From: JADLGH01 sp964586675 | Lineage (GTDB): Bacteria; Desulfobacterota_D; UBA1144; Nemesobacterales; UBA2774 | Assembly (NCBI GenBank): GCA_964586675.1 | Contig: CAZPHQ010000002.1 | Span: 124,001-188,000 of the forward strand | Direction: 5' to 3' | DNA: 64,000 nt | Part shown: positions 1 through 7,342 of the stretch, piece by piece | Numbering within the stretch: the stretch's first letter is position 1 | Layout of the letters: each line of letters starts with the position of its first letter | Position numbers and translations under genes: made by a program | Notes under the pieces: model-generated | The model's database searches: none | The model's input: the letters and a program-made list of their open reading frames with translations, nothing else | Told to the model about the DNA's origin: nothing

Positions 1-697
1 TGCCCATGCCTTTGACGAGTGAATAATTGAAAGCCTCGCCGAAGGCCTTGTGAACGAGGGGGATGTCCTTGTCTATGAGCTGCTCCTGGAGGTTGATGGT
101 GTTCGTCGATATGACCACGCGCTCGCCGTTACGCATCGCCCACACCGCGGACGGGATGAGATAGGAAAGGGTCTTTCCCGTGCCCGTTCCGGCCTCTATT
201 ATGGACACTTCGTCGTCGTTGAACGCGCGGACGACGGACTCGACCATTCGGAGCTGCTCGTCCCGGAGCTCGTATCTCTCGCCCATGACGTCGGCGACGT
301 TTCCGCCGGGGAGGAGGGAGCCGGTTATGTCCTCTATGTCGAGGGGCTCCTTCTCCTTTTCGAACCAGGGCTCGACGACGACGTAGACATGTGTCGCCGC
401 GTTGTTGACGATGTAGAACCCGACGCCGTCGTTGCCGAAGACGGAGGCGAGCTTTATGTCCTGATCGGAAGGGGTGAGGTTGCCGGAGGGGTGGTTGTGT
501 ATGACGACGTCGCCGGGGCCCGCGGAATCGAGAACCGCCGGGACTGAATATTCGTTTCCCCGGGCTATTATTTTCACGCAGTTGACCGCGCCGCTGTTTT
601 CTATACGGCCGACGAAAAAGACCTCGTTCCCCGAGGCCTCGTCTATGCCCGATTTTATGGCGTTTCTGGCGTTTTCGGAAATGAGCTCCCTCGGCAC
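1..697 (-). CDS. JAB (RadC-like) domain / DinG-family helicase fusion, 5' part only
   Basis: Partial gene that runs off the left edge; about 232 N-terminal residues are visible. Residues 1-110 look like a RadC/JAB (MPN) domain: a candidate Glu at 25 and the metal motif HNHPSG (67-72) followed by PSDQD. From about 140 a superfamily 2 helicase of the DinG/XPD type begins, with a Q-motif-like RDEQLRMV and Walker A AGTGTGKT (169-176), then VVISTNTINLQEQL. DinG proteins unwind DNA 5'-3' and act in repair and R-loop removal. The start is GTG, the only start after an in-frame TGA 15 bases upstream; no clear ribosome site is seen. The helicase assignment is firm; the role of the JAB domain is unknown. 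Confidence 0.85.
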   Translation of the reverse strand, partial: MPRELISENARNAIKSGIDEASGNEVFFVGRIENSGAVNCVKIIARGNEYSVPAVLDSAGPGDVVIHNHPSGNLTPSDQDIKLASVFGNDGVGFYIVNNAATHVYVVVEPWFEKEKEPLDIEDITGSLLPGGNVADVMGERYELRDEQLRMVESVVRAFNDDEVSIIEAGTGTGKTLSYLIPSAVWAMRNGERVVISTNTINLQEQLIDKDIPLVHKAFGEAFNYSLVKGMG

Positions 698-801
698 GGG
701 GAAAAGTCTACATCATTCGCGGGGCTTTGACAGAAGGGGCCGGAATGGGGCCATATTGCGTAACCTTATCAATTTTGGTAGTTTATCTGTTCCGTTACCA
801 C

Positions 802-891
802 GGAGGGGTGGCCGAGTGGACGAAGGCGCTGGTCTCGAAAACCAGTAGAGTCGTAAGGCTCTCGTGGGTTCAAATCCCACCCCCTCCGCCA
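802..891 (+). tRNA. tRNA-Ser (anticodon CGA)
   Basis: Acceptor stem GGAGGGG pairs with CCCCTCC. The anticodon arm CTGGT-CTCGAAA-ACCAG gives anticodon CGA. A long variable arm typical of class II tRNAs is present, and the T arm contains GGTTCAAATCC. The 3' CCA is encoded. Confidence 0.97.
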
Positions 892-1063
892 ATCAGAAGT
901 ATCAGCCCAGACTTTATTTTGCCAGAAGCAGCCTTCTTGTTCCTGTCGCTCACATTCATATTCTGATAGTATGAAAAGAAAGCAAATATTTCATCGGAAT
1001 CGTAATATGTAAAAAGTATTTGCCGCCAAAGGAAAAAGTGAGAAGAATTTATAAAGTGACATT

Positions 1064-1387
1064 ATGCGAAAGAGAATTATACGCATAGCAGTAGTGGTAG
1101 GACTTATATTGCTCGTACCGTTAGTGTTGACGCTACTGAATATACTTAACGGGGGTATTGAAGGAGAGGGCTGGGATTGGGCTCCCGGTGACTTTGCAGC
1201 CGCCGGCGTTCTTTTGTTCGGCACCGGTCTCGCCATCGATTTCGCGGCGAGAAGGCTTACAAACAAAGTACATCGAGTTTTCGCTATCACCGCCATCTTG
1301 TTGCTGCTCCTCATTATTTGGGGAGGAATGATTGATAACACAGGCGAAAGATTACTGGAAAAATTATTCTGCGGCGGCGCTTGCTGA
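1064..1387 (+). CDS. small membrane protein of unknown function
   Basis: 107 residues with three hydrophobic segments at about 8-28, 43-60 and 72-90, separated by a conserved-looking WDWAPGDF stretch before the second one. The basic N-terminus (MRKRIIR) suggests the first turn is cytoplasmic. I recall similar WDWAPGDF membrane proteins of unknown role in other bacteria, but cannot check. It stands alone between tRNA-Ser and the reductase gene. A large open frame on the other strand is a shadow. Confidence 0.75.
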   Translation: MRKRIIRIAVVVGLILLVPLVLTLLNILNGGIEGEGWDWAPGDFAAAGVLLFGTGLAIDFAARRLTNKVHRVFAITAILLLLLIIWGGMIDNTGERLLEKLFCGGAC

Positions 1388-1475
1388 CACTCTCGAGAAA
1401 GCACCTTCCGGAATCGTCGTTGTTAAATATTTTCCGGCGGAGCAAACTCGGAGAGATTTGCTAAAATAAGATATA

Positions 1476-2084
1476 ATGAGAAAAATTATAGTTCTATCGT
1501 TCATAACACTCGACGGCGTCATGCAGGCGCCCGGCGGACCCGGAGAAGATACCTCCGGAGGTTTCGAATACGGCGGCTGGACCGTTCCCTACTTTGATGA
1601 TTTTTCGGGCCAGGTTATGGACGAGCAAACCGGGCATCCCTTTGACCTCCTTCTCGGCAGGAAAACCTACGACATATTTGCCGGTTACTGGCCGCATCAG
1701 GATGAGAGCACTACTCCCTTTGCCCGGAAGTTCAATAAGGCAAGAAAATATGTGGCGTCTCGCTCGCCGATCGAGCTTGACTGGAATAACTCTCTACTTT
1801 TTCAAGAAGATATAGTGGATGAAATTAAAAAGCTCAAAGCGCAGGACGGCCCCGAACTGCAGGTTTACGGCAGCGGCAACTTCATACAGACGTTATTAAA
1901 AAACGACCTGGTAGATGAGCTATGGCTCAAAATTTTCCCCGTAACGCTCGGCATTGGCAAACGCTTGTTCACCGATGGCGGAATTCCCGCGGCATTCAAA
2001 CTAACGGACAGTAAAGTTTCTCCAAAGGGAGTTATCATCGCCAATTACGAGCGCGCGGGTGAAGTAGAAACGGGATCGTTTTAG
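1476..2084 (+). CDS. dihydrofolate reductase family protein (RibD C-terminal-like)
   Basis: 202 residues. The N-terminus RKIIVLSFITLDGVMQAPGG is the family signature. It is followed by LLLGRKTYDIFAGYW, the strand VYGSGNFIQTLL, and DELWLKIFPVTLGIGKRLF near the C-terminus, all typical of the YyaP/YwjB branch that binds NAD(P)H with a DHFR fold. The substrate of these small stand-alone reductases is generally unknown. It is a soluble cytoplasmic protein. The gene after it starts 28 bases on in the same direction, so the two may be co-transcribed. Confidence 0.9.
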   Translation: MRKIIVLSFITLDGVMQAPGGPGEDTSGGFEYGGWTVPYFDDFSGQVMDEQTGHPFDLLLGRKTYDIFAGYWPHQDESTTPFARKFNKARKYVASRSPIELDWNNSLLFQEDIVDEIKKLKAQDGPELQVYGSGNFIQTLLKNDLVDELWLKIFPVTLGIGKRLFTDGGIPAAFKLTDSKVSPKGVIIANYERAGEVETGSF

Positions 2085-2112
2085 CAGGCGAAAAACCATT
2101 TGGAGACTAATC

Positions 2113-2577
2113 ATGGTAAACCCTTCGGCAAAAGCCGAAATGCTTATTCGGAAACCCGTGAGCGAGGTTTTCGAGGCCTTTATAAATCCTGACGTCACGT
2201 CGAAATTCTGGTTCAGCCGGGGGAGCGGGAGGCTCGAGGCCGGGAAGACTGTCGTATGGAGCTGGGACATGTACGACTTTTCCGTGGACGCCCAAGTGAA
2301 ATCTGTCGAGCATAATAAACGCATCCTTATAGAATGGCCGGGAACCGGCAGCGCGACGACTGTCGAATGGGTTTTCAAGCCGATCGGAGACGGCGCGACC
2401 TTCGTCAGCATCACGAACGAGGGCTTTCAGGGAGACGAGGACGCTGTGGTGCAGGAGGCAGTCGGCTCGACGGAGGGGTTTGCATTCGTGCTCGCCGGGC
2501 TGAAGGCATATCTCGAGCACGGTATACTTTTAAACCTCGTCCCGGACCGTTTTCCCAATGGGCGAGAAAACGGCTGA
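2113..2577 (+). CDS. SRPBCC / AHSA1-type ligand-binding protein
   Basis: 154 residues with the START-like helix-grip layout: an N-terminal VRKPVSEVFEAF-like segment (IRKPVSEVFEAFINPDV), then KFWFSRGSGRLEAGKTVVW and a long C-terminal helix (FAFVLAGLKAYLEHG). This is the Aha1-C / polyketide-cyclase-like group often found beside RibD-type reductases and VOC proteins in small stress or detoxification clusters, as here. The ligand is unknown. The preceding TGGAGAC gives a plausible ribosome site for the ATG. Confidence 0.88.
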   Translation: MVNPSAKAEMLIRKPVSEVFEAFINPDVTSKFWFSRGSGRLEAGKTVVWSWDMYDFSVDAQVKSVEHNKRILIEWPGTGSATTVEWVFKPIGDGATFVSITNEGFQGDEDAVVQEAVGSTEGFAFVLAGLKAYLEHGILLNLVPDRFPNGRENG

Positions 2578-2791
2578 GCCGGCATCCCGGATCGTTCCGA
2601 CGGCCCGCATCGAGCTTCGTATAGCCCGCCATTTCCGAACCGCCTGGCTTAATGAAACTTTAACCTTGCCCGCGCATCTTACGTGATATACTCGTAATCA
2701 TGGACGATACAAAGCGCTCCTGAAAATAAAACAGCTTTCCGAATCGTGACGCGGCAATAGTAAATCATAAATTACAGAGAGGAGAAACATC

Positions 2792-3187
2792 ATGGATAAA
2801 GTAGTTCATTTCGAGATCACTTTCGACGACCTGGAGAGGGCTAAGGATTTTTACAGCTCGGTATTCGGATGGGATATCATGGACTGGGAGATGCCGGGGG
2901 GCATCGTATACACGGGGATAAGGACTGTGGACGTGGACGAGGAGACGTACATGCCCAAAGAGCCTGGCGCAATAAACGGCGGGTTCGCAAAGAGGAGCTC
3001 CGAGACGCCGTCGCCCGTGATTACGATTAATGTCGACTCTATCGACGAGGCTGTCAAGAAGATAGAGGCCGAGGGCGGGAAGTCGCTCGGACCCAAGGGC
3101 GAGGTTCCCGACATGGGGTACTACGCATATTTCAAGGATTCGGAGGGGAATGTAATGGGCCTCTGGGAGACTATGAAAAAAGGTTAG
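2792..3187 (+). CDS. VOC family protein (glyoxalase/dioxygenase fold)
   Basis: 131 residues made of two beta-alpha-beta-beta-beta modules. The first begins VVHFEITFDDLERAKDFYSS with the usual FYSSVFGWD; the second ends YFKDSEGNVMGLWE. The His near residue 6 and the Glu near the C-terminus sit at usual metal-ligand positions. The family includes glyoxalases, bleomycin-binding proteins and many uncharacterised members, so the substrate cannot be named. A strong GAGAGGAG ribosome site precedes the ATG. The next gene begins 7 bases after the stop, so the two are likely coupled. Confidence 0.9.
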   Translation: MDKVVHFEITFDDLERAKDFYSSVFGWDIMDWEMPGGIVYTGIRTVDVDEETYMPKEPGAINGGFAKRSSETPSPVITINVDSIDEAVKKIEAEGGKSLGPKGEVPDMGYYAYFKDSEGNVMGLWETMKKG

Positions 3188-3194
3188 CATCCGC

Positions 3195-3749
3195 GTGGAG
3201 AAGAGCATTACCGCTGTCTGGAAGGGATGGGACGGGAACAGCACTGAATATCTCACGCTGAGCGAGCGCGGCGGGATCATTGCCGCCGAGTCGGTGATAA
3301 TTTCCGAAGGCGGCGGGCGCCCGTTCGCCGCGCGCTACAAAATCGAATGCGATCAGGGCTGGAGGGTCCTGAGAGTTGACGTAAGCCTTATAGGCGAGGG
3401 ACGAAGCATAAGCCTCAAAAGCGGAGACGACGGAACGTGGAGCGACGGCTCCCGGAGGATAGACGTTCCGCCGGGCGCATTCGATGTCGATATTTTCCCG
3501 ACGCCCTTTACCAACACTATTCCCATCAGACGGCTTAATCTCGGCGCGGGCGAATCGGCCGAAATAGTCGTCGCTTACATAACGCTCCCGGAGATGTCCG
3601 TTACCGGAGACCCTCAGCGTTATACCTGCATCCAGCCGCTTGAACTTTACCGCTTCGAGTCACTCGACTCGGATTTCAAATGCGACATAGAGGTCGATAA
3701 GGACGGGCTCGTCGTATCGTATCCCGGTCTCTTCAGAAGGGCTATATGA
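3195..3749 (+). CDS. putative glycolipid-binding family protein (DUF1089-like)
   Basis: 184 residues. GTG start 7 bases after the VOC gene. Features fitting the putative glycolipid-binding family (PF06475) are W-x-G near the N-terminus, the central DGTWSDGSRRIDVPPGAFDVD, and TNTIPIRRLNLGAGESAEI, then a Tyr-Thr/Leu-Tyr-Arg-Phe region near the C-terminus. The family is mostly beta-sheet and its function is poorly defined. No signal peptide or membrane segment is seen, so it is probably cytoplasmic. The assignment rests on motif memory and not on a search. Confidence 0.75.
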   Translation: MEKSITAVWKGWDGNSTEYLTLSERGGIIAAESVIISEGGGRPFAARYKIECDQGWRVLRVDVSLIGEGRSISLKSGDDGTWSDGSRRIDVPPGAFDVDIFPTPFTNTIPIRRLNLGAGESAEIVVAYITLPEMSVTGDPQRYTCIQPLELYRFESLDSDFKCDIEVDKDGLVVSYPGLFRRAI

Positions 3750-3920
3750 CGGAGCCCGGGGCCCCGCGGAAGGCCGCCGGCATTCTTTTCCCCTGCAGGC
3801 CGGAAAAAGCGGGGTAGAATATTTCGAATAGACCGTATGGACCTGAAATGACAAATATTTGTGGAGACGCATTCCTATCTGACGTAGTATTTATAAAAAT
3901 AATAATCGAGAGGTGAAACG

Positions 3921-5849
3921 ATGAGGAAAGCAATATTTATATTTGCTTCCGCAATAATTGCGGCCGTCATTCCGGCAGCTTCTTTCGAATCACTGGCGCA
4001 GCAGGAGCTCCGGGGCACGGGCATAAGTAAAGAAACGCTGGGCAAGAGCTCCAAGATAAGCCCGCTTATAAGAACGGCCGCGGAGAGACTGGAGGAGGGA
4101 GCACTTTCGGCCAGGCAGCTCGGCGAGGACGGGGACGGCTTATCGGACCTCGTCAAGATCAGCAGCGAAGGTCTTATTGAGGTTTACATCTACTTCGGCA
4201 ATATCAGCGACTCTAACCTCGAGGAGCTTTACGCCCTCGGGTTCGAAAGAAAGATCGTAAATGAAAAACTGAAGATAGCCCAGGGATGGATGCCGCCGGG
4301 AAATTTAGAGCGGGCAGCCGCGCTCGGATTCGTCGATAAAATAACCGAGCCCGTTTACGGACACACGAGAGCCGGCTCCGTCACCAGCCAGGGCGACGCG
4401 CTCATGCACGCCGACGAGGCGAGGGAGACTTTCGGCGTGGACGGCTCGGGAGTACTGATCGGTGTAATATCCGACGGCGTCGACAGGCTCGCGATATCGC
4501 AGTCGACGGGAGACCTCCCCAACCCGGTCCTCATAGGCGACGCGGGGGACGGCGACGAGGGAACCGCACTTCTCGAAATAGTTCACGACGTGGCGCCCGG
4601 AGCGGACCTCGCATTCAGCTCGGGGCTGAGCTCGCTCGAATTCATCGAGGCGATAGACTTCTTCACGGAAAACGGCGTCGACGTCATTGTGGACGACATA
4701 GGGTTCCTGACGGAGCCCACATTCCAGGACGGCTCCGTATCGCTCAGGGCCGGAGAGGCTGTCGAGGACGGCATAGTATTCGTCTCGGCGGCGGGCAACG
4801 ACGCCCACAGGCACTACCAGGGGGTATATATCGACATCGACCCCGAAAATCCGGAGAACAACCTTCACGACTTCGGCGCGAGCGTGGGAGAGGAGAGCGA
4901 CGGCGGCATGACCTTTCAGCTTCCCGCCGGGGGGAGGTCGGTCATAATACTTCACTGGAGTAACCCCTACGGGGATGTGAGCGACGATTATCAGCTTTAC
5001 CTCCTGGATTCGGGAACGCTCGACATAATAGCGACAGGAATCGGCATCGGCGCCAACATCCCGGTGCAGGTGGCCCAGGTGCAGAACCTGGGCGCGGCGA
5101 CCGGGTTCTTCGAAGTCGTGATAGACAAGGAGAGCGGAGAGGCGCAGGACCTCGAGATACTGGTCAACGTGGGCGGGACTCCGACGGAGTATAATGTGCC
5201 TGCGGACAGCGTCTACGGGCACGCGGCGAATCCGCTTGTCATAGCCACCGGGGCGACGGACCTCGAAGGCGACCTCGATTTCTTCAGCTCGCAGGGGCCC
5301 TCGACTATATACTTCGGGCCGGTAATTACGACGGCTCTTAGCGCGATCGGCTCCGGTCGGCTCGCGCCTGTTCTGGAAGAACGGGATACGCCGACGCTGA
5401 CCGCGCCCAACAGGGTTTCGACAACCGTGCCGGGATTCAGCCCCTTTGCGGGGACATCGGCGGCCGCGCCGCACGTTGCGGGAGTCGCGGCGCTCATTCT
5501 CGAGGTGCTCGGGCCGGGCGCGCCGCCGGAGCAGGTAAGGAATATTCTCATAAGCACGACTGACGGGACAGGATTTAATTATCAATCGGGATACGGGGCG
5601 ACGAACGCCTTTTCGGCGGTCGAAGAAGCTGTCGCCGAAGCGCCGCCGCCGACTCCGACTCCCCTCCCGACGGACACTCCAGAGCCCACGAATCCTCCGG
5701 GCAACGGCGGTGACGGAGGCGGAGGAGGATGCTCCATACACGGAGCGGCCGCGGCCGGTCTTGCCGGAAACGCCCTTAACGCGCTGATAATGTTCGCCCC
5801 GGCGGCGCTCGTCGGGCTCGGCGCTCTCCGGAGAAGAAGGAGCAGATGA
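3921..5849 (+). CDS. exported S8 (subtilase)-like protein with Cys-type C-terminal sorting tail
   Basis: 642 residues. Signal peptide at 1-27 (KAIFIFASAIIAAVIPAASF). The subtilase core begins near 175: VLIGVISDGVD supplies the Asp. The place of the usual HGTH is taken by DEGTALLEIVHDVAPGA, so Glu replaces the catalytic His. SAAGND supplies the oxyanion Asn, and GTSAAAPHVAGVAALIL the Ser. An inserted beta domain lies between. A PTPTPLPTDTPEPT stalk and Gly run lead to a CSIHG motif, a hydrophobic helix and RRRRSR, a three-part C-terminal sorting signal like GlyGly-CTERM/MYXO-CTERM/JDVT-CTERM tails. The ribosome site GAGAGGTGAAACG precedes the ATG. The stop overlaps the next start (ATGA), so it is coupled to the phosphodiesterase gene. 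Confidence 0.85.
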   Translation: MRKAIFIFASAIIAAVIPAASFESLAQQELRGTGISKETLGKSSKISPLIRTAAERLEEGALSARQLGEDGDGLSDLVKISSEGLIEVYIYFGNISDSNLEELYALGFERKIVNEKLKIAQGWMPPGNLERAAALGFVDKITEPVYGHTRAGSVTSQGDALMHADEARETFGVDGSGVLIGVISDGVDRLAISQSTGDLPNPVLIGDAGDGDEGTALLEIVHDVAPGADLAFSSGLSSLEFIEAIDFFTENGVDVIVDDIGFLTEPTFQDGSVSLRAGEAVEDGIVFVSAAGNDAHRHYQGVYIDIDPENPENNLHDFGASVGEESDGGMTFQLPAGGRSVIILHWSNPYGDVSDDYQLYLLDSGTLDIIATGIGIGANIPVQVAQVQNLGAATGFFEVVIDKESGEAQDLEILVNVGGTPTEYNVPADSVYGHAANPLVIATGATDLEGDLDFFSSQGPSTIYFGPVITTALSAIGSGRLAPVLEERDTPTLTAPNRVSTTVPGFSPFAGTSAAAPHVAGVAALILEVLGPGAPPEQVRNILISTTDGTGFNYQSGYGATNAFSAVEEAVAEAPPPTPTPLPTDTPEPTNPPGNGGDGGGGGCSIHGAAAAGLAGNALNALIMFAPAALVGLGALRRRRSR

Positions 5850-7303
5850 AGCTTCTCGTCATCGGGCTCGACTGCGCCGACCCGGAATTCATATTCGGAT
5901 GGAAGGACAAGCTTCCCAACATAAAAAAACTGATCGAAGGAGGGGCCTACGGGCCCCTTCTTTCATGTCATCCGCCTATAACCGTTCCGGCGTGGGCAGT
6001 CATGATGAGCGGGAAAGACCCGGGACAGCTCGGGTATTACGGCTTTCGGAACAGGACGGATTATTCTTACGGCGGATACTCCATAGCGAACGGGAACTCC
6101 GTTAAGTGTGACCGCGTGTGGGACATCCTCTCGCGCGCGGGGAAGAAGGTCGTTCTCCTCGGCGTGCCGCAGACCTATCCGCCGAAGCCTGTGAACGGGT
6201 GCGTCGTGAGCGGGTTCCTGGCCCCCTCGACCGAAAGCAACTATACATATCCCGTGCCGCTGAAAGACGAGGTGGAAGAGGTATCGGGCGGGTACGTGCT
6301 GGACGTCGAGGATTTCAGAACGGACGACAAGGAAGCGCTCCTCGGGCGTATATACCAGAAAACCGAAAAGCATTTCAAGGTGGCGAAACACCTTATCAAA
6401 ACGAAGCCCTGGGATTTCTTCATGATGGTCGAGATGGGGACTGACAGGATACATCACGGCTTCTGGAGCTACATAGATCCGGCGCACAGGAAGCACGTGC
6501 CCGGGAACAGGTTCGAGAATTCCATTAAAGAATATTACAAGTACTGCGACGGGGAGATCGGCGAGCTGCTTTCGCTCGTTCCGGAAGGGACGGCCGTGAT
6601 ACTGGTTTCGGATCACGGCGCGTGCAAAATGGAGGGGGCCGTGTGCTTCAACGAATGGCTCATCAGGGAAGGATATCTAGCTCTCAAGGAATACCCGGCA
6701 GAGCAGACCAGGATCGCGGACGTCGAGATAGACTGGGAGAGGACGAAGGCGTGGGGGGACGGCGGTTATTACGGGAGGCTTTTTATAAACGTCAGGGGAA
6801 GGGAGCCGGAGGGAATAGTGGACCCAGCCGACTACGAAAGATTAAGGGACGAGCTCATAGCGAAGATCGAGGCGATCACCGGCCCCGACGGCAGGAGCCT
6901 CGGCTCGAAAGCGATAAAGCCGGGGGACGTGTACATGGAGACGAACGGCGTGCCCCCGGACCTTATAGTCTATTTCGGGGACCTCGCCTGGAGGTCGGCG
7001 GGGAGCGTCGGGACGGGGGAGATTCACACGTTCGAGAACGATACGGGCTCAGACGACGCGAATCACGACTGGCACGGGGTGTTCGTCCTGAACGACGCCG
7101 GATGCAGGGAGGGAAACCTCGCGCCGGGCTTTAGGGAAGGCATGAGCATTTACGACGTCGCGCCGACTATTTTGAATCTATTCGGGATGGACCGGCCGGA
7201 GAATATAGCCGGAAAGAGCCTGACCGCAGCCCAGAAGGACGTTTCAAAAAAGCGGAAGGGCGTTTTAAAAAACTGGTTAAAGAAAATAGGGAATTGGTTA
7301 TAA
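5846..7303 (+). CDS. alkaline-phosphatase-superfamily phosphodiesterase (cytoplasmic form)
   Basis: 485 residues, no signal peptide. Metal site and nucleophile of the type I phosphodiesterase/nucleotide pyrophosphatase branch: IGLDCADPE at 6-14, Thr in PPITVPAWAVMMSGKDPG, a second metal site in EMGTDRIHHGFW, and VSDHG. The substrate is unknown; members of this branch cleave phosphodiesters or phosphonates, or act on sugar phosphates. It overlaps the protease-like gene by 4 bases and is the first of four superfamily members in a row. Relatives in this cluster carry a membrane anchor or lipobox, so this one is the only soluble member. Confidence 0.88.
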   Translation: MKLLVIGLDCADPEFIFGWKDKLPNIKKLIEGGAYGPLLSCHPPITVPAWAVMMSGKDPGQLGYYGFRNRTDYSYGGYSIANGNSVKCDRVWDILSRAGKKVVLLGVPQTYPPKPVNGCVVSGFLAPSTESNYTYPVPLKDEVEEVSGGYVLDVEDFRTDDKEALLGRIYQKTEKHFKVAKHLIKTKPWDFFMMVEMGTDRIHHGFWSYIDPAHRKHVPGNRFENSIKEYYKYCDGEIGELLSLVPEGTAVILVSDHGACKMEGAVCFNEWLIREGYLALKEYPAEQTRIADVEIDWERTKAWGDGGYYGRLFINVRGREPEGIVDPADYERLRDELIAKIEAITGPDGRSLGSKAIKPGDVYMETNGVPPDLIVYFGDLAWRSAGSVGTGEIHTFENDTGSDDANHDWHGVFVLNDAGCREGNLAPGFREGMSIYDVAPTILNLFGMDRPENIAGKSLTAAQKDVSKKRKGVLKNWLKKIGNWL

Positions 7304-7342
7304 TAGTTTGGTCCAGAGGGACTTTCCGGGCCAGCTCATCGA

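Noticed and set aside
50..547. Open frame on the plus strand at the left end
   Set aside because: The minus strand carries the JAB/DinG protein over the same bases, with Walker A and JAMM motifs.
4305..5741. 478-codon open frame on the minus strand opposite the subtilase-like gene
   Set aside because: It is Arg/Val-rich shadow sequence without domains or a ribosome site; the plus-strand gene has clear motifs throughout.
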